This document shows positions 16,879-29,300 of a stretch of DNA of 48,058 nt, piece after piece. Numbering within the stretch: the first letter of the stretch is position 1; every line of letters begins with the position of its first letter. This stretch comes from Planctomycetaceae bacterium. GTDB lineage: Bacteria > Planctomycetota > Planctomycetia > Pirellulales > Pirellulaceae. The notes below the pieces were generated by a model. The model was not told the DNA's origin. It saw only the letters and a list, made by a program, of their open reading frames with translations, and searched no databases. The stretch is taken from NCBI GenBank assembly GCA_005798335.1, contig SYJV01000212.1, forward strand, positions 1-48,058. Reading direction: 5' to 3'. Both the position numbers and the translations under genes were made by a program.

Positions 16879-17238
16879 GTGCCTACTCCGTTCCAGGACC
16901 AATTGGAAATTTTTGAAAACAGTTTTCCAGACCGAGACTATACGATCGAGATTACTTGCCCCGAGTTCACGTCGATTTGCCCAAAGACTGGTCAGCCTGA
17001 TTTCGCTACACTGGTGATTTCGTACGTTCCAAACAAAAAGTGCGTTGAATTGAAGAGCCTGAAACTTTACCTACAAAAGTTTCGCAATGAAGGCATCTTC
17101 TACGAGAATGTTACCAATCGCATCCTGGATGATTTCGTGGCGGTCGCCGAACCGCGCAGCGCAACGCTGCGCAGTCATTGGGGAGCACGCGGCGGAATAA
17201 CCTCAGTTATCACAGTATCTTTCACAGCCCAACGATAG
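16879..17238 (+). CDS. queF: NADPH-dependent preQ0 reductase (short, unimodular type)
   Basis: A 119-residue QueF, which reduces the nitrile of preQ0 to the amine of preQ1 for queuosine tRNA modification. The catalytic cysteine C34 and aspartate D41 lie in [11 protein letters not shown], and the QueF motif ELKSLKLYL spans residues 57-65. The size fits the unimodular (YkvM-like) type. The start is GTG at 16879, supported by an unusually good Shine-Dalgarno sequence GAGAGGA at 16867-16873. The next gene starts 7 bases after its stop, so the two are co-transcribed. Confidence 0.95.
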   Translation: MPTPFQDQLEIFENSFPDRDYTIEITCPEFTSICPKTGQPDFATLVISYVPNKKCVELKSLKLYLQKFRNEGIFYENVTNRILDDFVAVAEPRSATLRSHWGARGGITSVITVSFTAQR

Positions 17239-17245
17239 ACGAAAA

Positions 17246-18259
17246 ATGAACGATCGACCAAGTGTACTATTGAGTGGTTTTGGCGACGAGGCCGCAAACG
17301 AAAAGTTGGCGATTCAACAGTTCGCAGCCTTTGCGGCGATTGGCCTGCAGTATTATTCGATTCGCTTTATTGACGTCGGTGAGGGCATTAAGAATGTAAT
17401 GTTGCTGTCGAACGCTGAATTGAAAAAAGTGAAGGAGATGCAAGAAGCCTATGGCCTCAGCGTAGCTTCGATCGGCTCGCCCATCGGGAAAGTCAAATTG
17501 CTGGATATCGACGACGGAACACACAACAAATACATTCCGTTTAAACAATATTTGGCCAAAGACGTCAAACACATGTGCGAAGTGGCCAACATGCTGGGTA
17601 CCAAATTGGTGCGCGGATTTTCCTTCTACCATCCGAAGGGAACCCGACCCGAGGATCACATGACGCAAGTCTGCGACCAGCTCGGCCAAATCGCGGACGC
17701 GTGCGAAAAAACGGGGCTGACCTTTGGCTTGGAAGTAGAGGCCAATCTCGTTGGTCAAACTGGCAAACTGCTGGCGGATATTCACAAGAAAGTCAAGAGT
17801 TCCGCGCTGGTACTGATTTTTGATGGCGCCAACTTAATTTGCCAAGGGATGACGCCCGACGAGGTTTTCTCGGAATACTTGGCGATGAAGAACGGTTTGG
17901 GGTGGTTGCATATCAAGGACTATCGACATCCGACTGCCGCCCAGCGATTGGAACACGTCGATGAAGCCTCGCTGAAGAACTTCGTACCGGCTCATATCGG
18001 CGATACTGGCCACGAAGCGATTCTGCGGGACTTGGCAACCGAAATTCCAAAGATCGAGAAACGCATGAAGAAACGGGGCGCTCCGGGCGTATTCCTGGAC
18101 TTGGAACCGCACGTAAAAGGTGGCGGACAGTTTGGCGGATTCTCCGGTCCCGATGGTTTTGGCGTCGCTCTGCGAGGGCTCTGCAAAGTTCTCGACTACG
18201 TCGGCATCGGATATCATATTCGGGACTTTGACGATATTCGGCACGCGCGAGGATTCTAG
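17246..18259 (+). CDS. TIM-barrel (xylose isomerase-like) protein
   Basis: A 337-residue protein of the AP endonuclease 2/sugar isomerase-epimerase fold. Candidate metal ligands of this family are visible: E163 or E165 in FGLEVEANLVG, D193 in LIFDGANL, H222 in WLHIKDY, and E in FLDLEPHV near residue 285. The barrel strands occur in the expected order. Members epimerise or isomerise sugars or inositol derivatives; the substrate here is not determinable. No signal peptide is seen, so it is probably cytoplasmic. It is directly downstream of queF, but there is no known pathway link. Confidence 0.83.
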   Translation: MNDRPSVLLSGFGDEAANEKLAIQQFAAFAAIGLQYYSIRFIDVGEGIKNVMLLSNAELKKVKEMQEAYGLSVASIGSPIGKVKLLDIDDGTHNKYIPFKQYLAKDVKHMCEVANMLGTKLVRGFSFYHPKGTRPEDHMTQVCDQLGQIADACEKTGLTFGLEVEANLVGQTGKLLADIHKKVKSSALVLIFDGANLICQGMTPDEVFSEYLAMKNGLGWLHIKDYRHPTAAQRLEHVDEASLKNFVPAHIGDTGHEAILRDLATEIPKIEKRMKKRGAPGVFLDLEPHVKGGGQFGGFSGPDGFGVALRGLCKVLDYVGIGYHIRDFDDIRHARGF

Positions 18260-18340
18260 AGTATTGAGTGCACAAACGCACGCGTCGACTTTTCCCAGGA
18301 ACGATTTCGAAATTGTCATTTTATTCAAAATTGGGCAAAT

Positions 18341-19684
18341 ATGTTGGCAGCACTTTCCCTCAGTCGTGTTCGCTCGGTGAGCCTTTATGCTTTGCTGGGA
18401 GTTTTGTTGCTGGAGAATTCGGCTGCTGCGCAAGACGGTGCACCAACGATTAACTCTGGCGACACAGCGTGGATCTTGGTGGCAACGGCGCTCGTTCTGT
18501 TTATGAACATTCCTGGCTTGGCCCTATTCTATGGCGGATTAGTACGATCGAAAAATGTACTCTCGTTGCTGATGCAATGTTTGGCGCTGACTGCGGTGAT
18601 CTCGCTGCTGTGGATGGTCTGCGGTTACAGCCTTGCCTTCAGTACGGTTGGGATGTCCAAAGGGGAAATTGGACTGCACTCGTTTATTGGCGGCTTGGAC
18701 AAGTGTTTCTTTGCGGGAATAACGGCGGAATCCGTCAGCGGATCAATACCCGAAATATTGTTCGCGGCATATCAAATGACTTTCGCCGTGATCACGCCTG
18801 CGCTGATAATTGGCGCGTTTACCGAACGCATGAAGTTTTCCGCAGTCTTGCTGTTTTCATCGCTGTGGTTGCTGGTGGTCTACGTACCAATCTGCCATAT
18901 GACATGGTCGGGTGATGGCGCCTATTTTTACGACCTGGGAGTCAAGGACTTTGCCGGCGGAATTGTGGTTCACATCACCGCAGGTTTTGCAGCGCTGGTC
19001 GCTTGTGTTTTAGTTGGTCCGCGCGCCGGGTACCCGCAGCAACTTCAACCACCACACAATATGACCATGACGGTAACTGGCACGGCCATGTTGTGGGTCG
19101 GCTGGTATGGATTTAACGCTGGCAGCGCTTTGAAGGCCAATGGTGACGCAGCCATGGCGCTGATGGTCACGCATATTTCCGCGTGCGCCGCGACTGTAGT
19201 CTGGATGGCGATCGAGTGGATCAAGCTGCGCAAACCCAGCGTGTTGGGTGCCGCGACCGGTTCCGTTGCCGGACTAGCAGCCGTAACTCCGGCCAGCGGT
19301 TATATTGGACCCATCGGCGCATTAATGATCGGAGCGACTGCGGCTGCGGTTTGTTACCTGTTTGCCACCACCATCAAACGCCGCGTCGGCTATGATGATT
19401 CTTTAGACGTGTTCGGCGTTCACGGAGTCGGGGGTTTTTGGGGAACAGTTCTGGCCGGCGTCTTTTGCGCTGGGATGTTTGGCGGAAAATCAGGCGACGT
19501 CAACATACTCTCCCAGTTGGGTATCCAGTTTGGTGCAGCCGCAGGCAGCGCCGTTTTCGCGCTAATCGCGAGCTATTTGCTGCTCAAGATCATTGACGCA
19601 ACCATCGGTCTACGAGTCAGTGGCCAGTCCGAATTCGAAGGCCTAGATTTGGCCGAACACGGCGAACGTGGATACAACTATTGA
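18341..19684 (+). CDS. amt: Ammonium transporter
   Basis: A 447-residue Amt/MEP/Rh channel with about eleven transmembrane helices after an N-terminal signal-like stretch (residues 5-30), which matches the cleaved signal of AmtB. The pore twin-histidine residues are H211 (GGIVVHITAGFAAL) and H361 (DVFGVHGVGGFWGT), and the structural Asp of the recruitment site is D203 (KDFAGG). The motif GNIPGLALFYGGLVRSKNVLS-like segment at about 55-75 is classic. It transports ammonium across the inner membrane. No glnK/glnB gene adjoins it, unlike many bacterial amt operons. Confidence 0.95.
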   Translation: MLAALSLSRVRSVSLYALLGVLLLENSAAAQDGAPTINSGDTAWILVATALVLFMNIPGLALFYGGLVRSKNVLSLLMQCLALTAVISLLWMVCGYSLAFSTVGMSKGEIGLHSFIGGLDKCFFAGITAESVSGSIPEILFAAYQMTFAVITPALIIGAFTERMKFSAVLLFSSLWLLVVYVPICHMTWSGDGAYFYDLGVKDFAGGIVVHITAGFAALVACVLVGPRAGYPQQLQPPHNMTMTVTGTAMLWVGWYGFNAGSALKANGDAAMALMVTHISACAATVVWMAIEWIKLRKPSVLGAATGSVAGLAAVTPASGYIGPIGALMIGATAAAVCYLFATTIKRRVGYDDSLDVFGVHGVGGFWGTVLAGVFCAGMFGGKSGDVNILSQLGIQFGAAAGSAVFALIASYLLLKIIDATIGLRVSGQSEFEGLDLAEHGERGYNY

Positions 19685-19799
19685 CACCCTCTCAAGCATT
19701 GCCAATCTGCAATTTCACGTTGAGAAAAAACCCAGGCGCTATTCGAAGAAGATAAACAGTTACCAGAAGGTCCGAGCGAACATGAATCGCCAGCGTTGA

Positions 19800-20268
19800 T
19801 TGTGAGCTTGGCGGCTATGCCGAACAGGAAGGTAGTCCCGCATTGGTCGTCGAAATTGTTAGCTCTTTCTCCGTCGCGAAGGACTCCAATTTGCCGCGAG
19901 AACAGTATGCCAAAGCCGGTGTTATGGAGTATTGGCTGATCGACGCTCGCTCCCAGTCGCATTCGATGGAGATTCAGCACTTAACGGAAGGCGCCTATCC
20001 ATCCGCGTCTCGAACGGACGCCGCATCGCCTTCGTGGGCTTTGTCGCGCTATATCGCGCTGATCCAGGCGAACAGTGGCGCACCAGAAGGCGAGCATCGA
20101 ATTCGTTTCGATCCCGGCACCACCCACATGCAAGCCAGCCCAGAGATCGCGTTGGGCAAGAAGATGCCCGTTCGTTACTTGGAGTTTCGCACTTCGAAGC
20201 TCAAGCAAGTAATCGTACGAGGTGACAATGTATTCACTGTTGAAGTCGATCCGCCAACCAGCAAGTGA
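19800..20268 (+). pseudogene. Decayed Uma2-family (DUF820) endonuclease-like gene
   Basis: The frame through 19820-19990 encodes GYAEQEGSPALVVEIVSSFS, then YAKAGVMEYWLIDARSQS and HLTEGAY, the distinctive PD-(D/E)xK-type core of Uma2 (DUF820) proteins. A possible N-terminal piece (LPEGPSEH) lies in another frame at about 19755-19785, with stops before the core. The part after residue TEGAY (to 20268) no longer looks like Uma2 and I do not recognise it. The gene thus lacks its N-terminal half and is frame-disrupted. Uma2 genes are abundant and often mobile in planctomycetes and cyanobacteria. The remaining stretches 19685-19800 and 20269-20364 show nothing coding. Confidence 0.55.
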
Positions 20269-20364
20269 CCCAACTTGTTCTAGTTGGGCTCCCCGCCGTG
20301 GCAAGCCACACCAGGACACTCATGCGCAGCCCAAAGAGCACCAGTGCGCGCGGCCAAGATTGCG

Positions 20365-23300
20365 TCAATTGCCTGGAAAGAGTTCATCAATCCAAGTGCC
20401 GACCAAATCATTATCACCGGCGGTAATCGGACCATTTGCACGCGGTTCGTTCGCGTTGAGTTCATTGATGATCCACAGGCTATCCAAGGGTGTCAATCGA
20501 CCGTCGTCGTTGACGTCCAAGTATGCGGTCCGATCGGTCGATTCGAAGACTCTTGGAAGCACACCGGTAGTGGGATGACTGACCCGCGGCGCATTCAGTT
20601 CGTTTGCGATTAGAAGGGCGTCCAGTGCTGAGATGTATCCATCGCGGTTCACGTCACTCGGTTTGGCAGCGTTATGCCATGCCAAAGAATGTTCGCCGCC
20701 AAGTCCTCCGCCCCTTACAGCTCGCGTGTTGAGATAGTTGATAACGATCAGCGCATCCAGAGGCGAGGCGAATCCATCTTCAAAGACATCATAATATGGC
20801 GGCGGACCGAGCGAACTGGTGATGGCTGGAAACCGAGGACTCGGGCCAGTCACCGCATGCGAGTTGAGTTCGTTGATTACCAGCAGTGCATCCAGGGGCG
20901 TCACGAATCCATCGTCGTTGACATCGACATCGAGGGTAGAGTTGTGCCAACTGAGCGCCTTGGCGGCAACCAGTTTGACGTTTTCGATCTTGACTCGCGA
21001 ATTGTCGGTCGTGCCAAGGCCGACCAGATCGACGTAAAGCGTATTAACGGAGCCGGCCGGCAACTGCGCCAGATCGATCGACACATTCATGGGCTGCGCC
21101 AAGTTCACCGTACTTCCGCTGGACTGAAGTCCGGTAACGGTCACACCCGGCGCGACGAAAACTCGACCGTCGGCTTGGATATTGAGCAATCCGTCGCTGC
21201 CGGTCAAACCGGTAATGGGTGCTAGCTGTGATAGTGTTTCATTGGCTCGCAGCAGCGCGACTTCGATCGCGTCGCCCGGCTGGCTAGCGCTACCGACATC
21301 CAACTGGATGCCGCTGAGCGTGAAAGTCAGTTTTTGAGTTCCCACGGGCAGAATGAATGTTTGCGAGAGGTCCGTCAACATCGAGCCGACGGTCTCAGTC
21401 AGCGTGGCTCCCGCGCCAATGCTGACGCTGCCGACGATATCCCAAGTGAATTGAGGATTGGCTGGATCATTGATCGTAAATGCACCATTCATGATACCGG
21501 TCGCGGGACCGTCGGCGATGGCTTGGCTGACATGCGATGCCAGCAGAACGAATCCGTTCTGATCACCCATCAATCGATTTCCGTCGATCATTCTTCGGCG
21601 GTCGCTGGGTTCAGCAGACGATTTCCATACTCGGTTGATGATATCGAGATCGATTTGTGTTGGAGTCTTACGCGATCCAGGCGCGAGCGAGGCAGCCATA
21701 AGCGCCTCTGGGTGGGCTATCGGATCTAGCTCGCTGTACGGCCCGAACAATTCGTATTGACCATAGTCACCTAAAATGAATTTCTTGCCGCGATAATCGG
21801 TCATTACTTGGCGATCAAATCCGTCAAAGGCAAACGAGAAACCGATCAAGTGTCCAATCTCGTGCAGCGCCGTGGAGTACAAATCATATCTGCCTCGAAC
21901 CTGTTCATTGTTCGGGTCTGCGAATTCCGAACTATCCCAAGGAGTTCGATCGATGTACCAGCCGTTTGCATCCGCATTCACATCGAACACGATCGACGCG
22001 CGCGTGACACCGCCGTTCGGGCTGAACTCGATAATGCGAGCTTCGGCCAATTGACCTTGGGGCAGGTCTTCGACGAACACGTCCACGGCAGGCACGAAGA
22101 AATTGGGTGCGTCGACCAGCGAGTTCCAACTAGCTATCGCTGCGGATACAGCATTCAATATGCGTCCGTCAAAACTACCCGTCAGTATTGTCTGGCTGAT
22201 CGATTCGTCAACCGCAGGAGAAAGTCCCGAAAGGAAAGTGGAATTGGCCAGTAGGCGAAGTAAGGTCGCCGATGGCAACTGAGGAGCCCGCACATCGTTC
22301 CAAACTCCGAAGATACTCGTATCATCCGGTATCGCGGTGACCCTTGCATAATATTGCTGAGTGGGGTCGTTACCGACTTGGTCTGGACGACGGCGTTTCG
22401 CAGCCTCATAGGTGGGACGTAGGAAACCGATTCCCGCGTCGCTGCCATGTTGTTGAATAATAGCATCGAATCCTGCCTGATCCATAATTTCGATCAGATG
22501 CATGGCCCCATGTGCTTTGGTTACAAGTTCATGCACTTCCACTCCGGAAAGGTCAAACTTCGGCAAGGTCGAATCGGGAGCATGGTGTTTTCTGGCCTGG
22601 TCCTCAAGTGCTTTGAGCACGACGTCAAGCGCACCACCTTGATCGAAATGGTCAAACTCTTTTGAGAGATTGATGCCGAAGTGCCCGGTTCCGTCACTGA
22701 TCGCTTTGAGCTCCCCATTGACGATTTGCAATTCACCGCCGCCGACAATTTTCGTATTTGGCCCTAGGAACTGTGAGTGTTTGAACTCGTCGAGCAAAAC
22801 ACCATTTGGCAGAGTCCCAGCACCGGCATGTTCGATGCGCTGTTTGCCGTAGAGATTGCCGTGTTCATCCATAACAAATATGAACGATGAATTAGTGTAT
22901 TGACCGTCAGGGTAACTTGTAAGACCATGCAGGGACGTGATTGGCTGACCATTGTGCGCCCAGTAAAGGCGGCGGTCTCTGCCTACTACAATTCTCGTCA
23001 ACTTCAGGTCGTCGGGCGCCAGTCCCTGCAGGTTATTGTGAGCGTCTTGAAACGCTTTGGCGTTAGAATGCTTATCCGAAAAATGTTTGAGCTGCGAATC
23101 CGTAAAAGCAGGGTAAAATTCGGGATGTGGCTTTGCTGGCGGTGTCGCGGCGGCCCCGGCGGGTACGGCCGCGCTTGGATTGTCGATGACTTGGCTCTGG
23201 TGCAGCGACTGAAGTTGGTTCATCTCCATTTTATAGTAGTGCGAGTTGTATCCCCCCAGGTCATCCGGACTGAGATGACTTGCGCCCTGGCTGAGCTTTT

Positions 23301-26300
23301 CCGCTTCATAATCGAGCGTACCGTAATGCCATATATCGTTCGGCTCAATCGGTGAGCCGTTGACGGAAACTGTGGCCGTTTGTTGACTTTTGCCCAGCAA
23401 CGGTGTTTGGCCGGGACGATCGACTTCGTCCGCAACGAACGCCACGATGGCCGACTTCTCCATCCGACTGGCCGGTTCATGTTGTAGTCGAGTTAGTTGT
23501 TTTCTCAGTTGCAGTGCCACCAATTGTCGTCGCGCGTAGGCCAAACTGCGTTCAATGGCACCGGCGCTGTCGCCCGCCAAATTCAGCTTCTGGACCATGT
23601 TGCGAGAAAAACTCTGCAAGTCTGCTGAGCGCACAATACTGGAACCGACGTCGATAACGCTGGTCGCCAAATTGGTACTCAACCGACCAACTTGACCGGC
23701 CATGACGATCGATTGTTCGACTAATCCGCCAAACGCTCGCGCCGCTCCTCCGCCGACATGGATCGTCGCGCCGAGTGCCGACGAGCCGACAATTGAAACG
23801 CCGCTGGCCAAGCCAGTCGCCGCACTGCGGACTCCTGTACCAACGGCCGAAGCGGTCGAGCGCCCCACGGCGAGCGCACCCGCACCGGCGGCCAGTCCTG
23901 CCTCATTGACGAATGCTCGCGAAGCGCCGAAGACCGTTTTCAGACCACCGGCGATACCCGACATTTTGCCAACTCGTCCCAACAGGCCTACGGCTGCGCC
24001 ACCAACATTGAGCAAGTTGAAATCGGCGGCTAGCTGTCCCAGATGAGCGGTTTCGCCGTTGAGTATCAAGTCGGGTATGCTGGCGACTTCGTTAACGATC
24101 GCTTCGAAAGTCGCTTTCGCAGTCATTACCGCTCCTTGCTGAGCGACTGCCTGACCCACCATTGAATAGTAGCGACGCTGTGAACGATCGCTGAGCAATC
24201 CGTTATCGCGTAACCCGAGGCTAGTAAAGTCGGCAGCCATCGCGCCCAACTCGGTGAACGCTTGCGCGGTACCGACCAAGGCTCCGCCGATAAACGCGTC
24301 GACATGCAGCAACGACGCGAACAGGAATCCACCCAGCGACGATTTCGAAATCTTGTTCGCATCGCGAGACATTCGATTCAACGAGTCCATATTTCTCGTC
24401 AAACCCGCCGTACTGTCTTTCGAGAATTGGCCGAGTTGGTTCGCGTAAGCGTTCAGTCGTTCGCGTCCTGTCTTGAGAGCTTCATCAATGTTCCCGGTGT
24501 AATACCAGGCTGCAATTCCTTCAGGTTTGGCCGCGAGCAGCGACGCCGCGAACACAGATGCTCCAGCCACAACTCGAAACGAATCGCCGATTCGCTTGTC
24601 GATTTGCTTGATATTTTCCTTGTAAGACTCGCCGAATTCCATCGCGGTCGAACCAAAGGGATTCGCAACTCTAGAGCCCCAGACATGGGCAGCGATATTC
24701 TGCCGCGAGCCGCGCGATTGTGCGCTGGCCATCCAGCTATCGCCGCCCGCGGTCGACCTGCCTGTGAAAAACTCTCTCGATAAACCAGTTGGATCGAAGT
24801 AATTGGCGGGATCGCCACCGGCGTAGCGATACAGGTTGAGATCGCCACCGCCAAATCCTGACGGGTCAACCGAAATAAATCTCCCCAGCGCTGGATCATA
24901 ATATCGCGCGCGGTAGTAATAGAACCCCGTCGCGGCGTCCAACATACGACCCGTATAAAAATAATTGCCCACGAGGGATGGGTTCTCGCGGAACGCAAAT
25001 TTCCCATAAGCGTCGTAGCGAATTCTGTCCAGCGCAACTCCTGTGGGGTCGATGATGTTGCGCACCGAACCCATTCGATCAGTCAACAGCCAGTGGTAAT
25101 TGGCTGCTCCAAGGTCTTGCGCAAATATCTGATCGGTCATGGGACCGTGCATGTAGGCAACGCTGGGGACCAAGCTGTTGTTCTGCACTGAAAACTCGAC
25201 CATTACGTCATCGCCATCGTATGCGTAGACGCGGTCGAGCACGGTACTACCACTGCGCTGGACCGTCTGTCGAATCCGCCGATTTAAGCCATCGTAAACA
25301 AACTGGACTCTTTGCACGACATTCTCTTGCGCATCGACATCCGAAACCGAGGTCATGCGATTGCGATGGTCCCATTCCATCAGTCGTTTGGCCCCGGTTT
25401 GCTGCTCGCGCACCAGCACAATATTCCCTTCGGCATCGTATTCGTAGGTGTGCCTACCATCCGATACGACTCGGTTTCGACCACCGATGACAATGGAACT
25501 ACTGGTACTCGTGGCAGTCGTATTACCAGCCGCGTCGTAACGATAGATCTCATCGGCTAGGTTACCGGAGTAGTCAATACCGGCCAGTCGATGTAACGGA
25601 TCGTAAGAGTAGATCGCTTGACCAAACTCGTCAGAGTGCGTGGCGATTTCCCCAGAAGCATTGTAGGTATAGTCGAGCTGATGCAGTTTACTTCCCGATG
25701 CCGATTGAACGATCTGCCGCACCATGCCGCGATCTTCGTAATCCATGTCGCTGGTGGAGACAACTTGCCCAGCAGCGCTTGCGCGCTCCAAGCGATCGAT
25801 GCGGTACGACAGGTCAGCAACGTACTCGAAATTGACTCGCTTGTCCGTTGCAAATGAACCTGTTTGACGAATAGTAGTTATGCGGTCCTTGGTTAAATCG
25901 CGCAAGTAGCTGTTCTGGACCAGAACTGGGCCCGCAGCCAGTCGAAGCTGAGTTACCTCGGGTCTGCCAAGTGGATCAGGCGTGTAATTCACTTGGATCG
26001 GTGACAAACCAACGAGCGTCATTGATTGATTGGCAATTCGATTGGATGCGTCCTGAGTAAACCCAATCGTGAAATTTGAAACCGAGTCACGAACCGTAGT
26101 TGCACGGCCGACGGCATCGGTATCCATGAAAATCGAGTGGATGATCGTCCCTTGACTATCGAGCCATTTTTCCGTTCGAACTCGATTTGCGAAATCGTAT
26201 TCGTATTCTTTGCGGCGCCCGTTTCGATCGACGCTGGATATCGCTTGACCAGCGGCGTTGTACGTTGTTGTGCGTGTGCCAAATGAAGTCGTTTCCGTAA

Positions 26301-29300
26301 TCGGCCGATCCAGTCCGTCGAATTTGATGGTGGTCACATTTTGCGAAGGATCGCTGACGCTCTCCACATTGCCGCCCAGATCGTAGGAGACTAACGAGCG
26401 TCCTCGAAGCGAATCGATGGTCAGAACGCGTCGGTTCAATCCGTCGTATTGAAACTCTGTCGGCGGATTTCCAACTGCATCAAAGTGAAATCTCAAGTTG
26501 CCAATCGAATCAACGACGAAGCGTTGTTCGTTGGTGGCTGCATCCGACTCGCTCTCAAGATGATTTCGCTTGTCATATTTGCGAGTGACAAACCATCGGC
26601 CTTGCTGTACCTTGGCAACATTCCCCACAGCGTCGTAGGTAGTAACTCGATCCGGTTCACCGCGGATCGATTCACGCGACACGCGCCCCAGTCCGTCATA
26701 ATGGATGCTCGAGCTGCTGGTTCCCAAAGCGTCGATTTGTTCGACTCGGAAGCCGCTCGCGTCGGTAATATAACGATTGGTCGTGACCAGTGGACTCGCA
26801 CCTGGTACCATTATGGACCGCTTAGTCACACGACCAATTTGATCGTATTGCCACTCTGTACGCTGGCCCAATGCATCCACCATAGCGGCAACATCGCCGG
26901 CGTGGTTATACTCGAATCGGGAAACGCTGGTTCGCGGTGCTTGTCGAGTCCCCGTCGGAGCTTGAGTCTCGATTCGTCGATTCATGCGATCATAGGCTTG
27001 CGTAATCGCAAACTCTTCACCGCCGATTGGAACTTGTTTAGTTACATTTCCAACCGCATCGTAAAACGTCTGCGTCACGAGTCCCTTGGAGAATCCGGGA
27101 GTTACGAGCGTCGAGGCTTGAACGGGAGTGGCTGCGGAATGTAGCGTGCGAATTACTCGTCCCAAATCGTCGTATTCGGTTCGCGTGGCGTAGAATTCGC
27201 CGGTCAAGTCGCGTGGATCAGTACTTAGGATCGGTCTACCCAGGGCATCATATTCTGTGCGAGTCTTCTCCTGTTCGGGACGGCCCTTGGCCATGACTTG
27301 CTCGACAGGCAATGATCGAGCATCAAACGTGGTGGTGTGCACAAGGCCAATCGAGTTGGTGACTTGAGTCATGTTTCCAATCGCATCGAACTGATTGAGA
27401 GTCACCGAGCCGAGTGGATCTGTTTCTCGAATGGTCCGCCCCAGGCCATCGTTGTCCTTTTTCCAGTCGTTTTTGCGAGCATCTGTGGTGATTTGCGTGC
27501 TGCCACTGCGGGCGTAGGCGATCAAAGTCTCATGACCCAACGGATCTTTCTTGTAGGTCATGCGATTGAGAGAGTCGAATTCCTGATGCGTTGTTCCAAA
27601 TTTGTCCGTAGTCGATACTGGGTTTCCCCAGCGATCCAAGACGACTCTCACCGATTCTCCGACAGGATTGATAGCCAGAACTGGCCGCCCCAAATTGTCA
27701 TATTGACGCAAGCTGACATAGACTGGCCCGCCGATCCCAATGTGTTTAATTTGGCGACCGTCTTCGTCATATTCGTAACGCTCGGTTAGCTGCGCAGGGA
27801 CATCGACCGTTCCCGCTGCATAGGTAACACTGCGCAAGAGGCTGGCGGCATCGTATTCATAAGTCGTTGCAAACGCTGCTCCGCGCGGATCGACGTAAGT
27901 CGCTAAATTGCCCGCCAAATCATAGCGCCATTTCTGCACATCTCTGTGACCATCCCCATCGCGTCCTGCCGCTCGTGCCAACGAAGCTTGCGAACCGCTG
28001 GCCGTGTAGGTCGCGACTGTTGCAAACGTCGGGCCGCGCGGATCGACATGAGTAGTCTTTGCACCGCCCACCTGATACGTCGTCGTGTAAACGCTTGGCG
28101 TGCCAGGGACTTCGGGAGTACCAGTGGGTTGTTCCATGCGAATGATGCGGCCAAGCGCGTCATATTGCATGCGTTTGGCGTAGAACGCTCCTCGCGCGTC
28201 TTGATCGACAATTACGTGCCCCGCACTGTTGTATTGCAGTCGCTGGACGCCACCTTCTGCGTCCGTGAACGAGCGCTTGCGGTTGGCGGCGTCGTAGACA
28301 AACGTCGTTGTCGATCGAGTATCAAGTGAATTTAGCTCGGGCTGAATGGTCTTAATGATATTTCCGACCGGGTCGTAGAAAATCTCGGAAATTCGCGCTG
28401 TGGGATCCGTGGTCCTGATCAACTGGTTTTTCCGATCGTAGGTATAGCGAATCACTCGATCAGGAGAATCTTGGCCAGCGCTAGCGCCCTTGCCAATTTG
28501 TTTTTCGACAATGACGTTTCCATTTCGATCGTGCGTGTGTTCCTTAACAAAGCCACCCGAGTCGGTGATTTTGACTTGCCGCCCGAGCAAGTCTTGATCG
28601 TAGACGATCGAGAGTTGTTCACTGCCAGTCGAGTTCTTCCGCGCCAGGATATGTGCGTCCAAATATCCGGCTGAGTCAAAAACGAAAGACTCGACGCGTG
28701 GTGGCAACGGTGCGGCAGGTGTACCGCGAGGTTGGCTGGTGCGCTCCAAACGACCCAGCGCGTCGTAATCGTTGAACGAAGTGTAGTAGGCTCCCCGTGG
28801 ATCTTGTGTCGATTTCAAATTATTGCTTGGGTCGAAAGTCTTAATCGTGGTTGCGATTTCGCCTGGGTCCTCGGGAGTGCCTGTGCGGAAACTGGTTTCA
28901 ACCCGATTTCCCTGCGCGTCGTAATTGTGGAACATCGTGTAAAAGGCACCACGTGGATCGGTTAATTCCTTTAAGTTGCCCGCTTGGTCGTATTTGAAAG
29001 TCGTGACGTACAATTCGCCGCCATGGTATCCTTCGTTGGGCACCGATGTGTTCACGGTCGATTTCTTCAGACGGCCGAGAATATCGTACTCAAGCGAGGT
29101 CTTAACGCCGCGCGGATCAGTTCGCGAATCTACGTTGCCAGCGGCGTCATATCCGGTCAGGGTGACAAGTTTTTCGTCGTTGCCATTGAGTCCCGACGCT
29201 CGTTCGACTTTGATCGGCCGCGAGCGTTGGTCATAGGTGTAGCTGGTAACAAACTGAGCTCCGCTTTCCACGCTCCGCGCATCCGAGAAGGCTACAACTC

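Noticed and set aside
19678-19980. Minus-strand 100-codon frame downstream of the giant gene as an immunity gene
   Set aside because: It is antisense to the Uma2 remnant core, has no recognisable domain, and its composition looks like a shadow frame.
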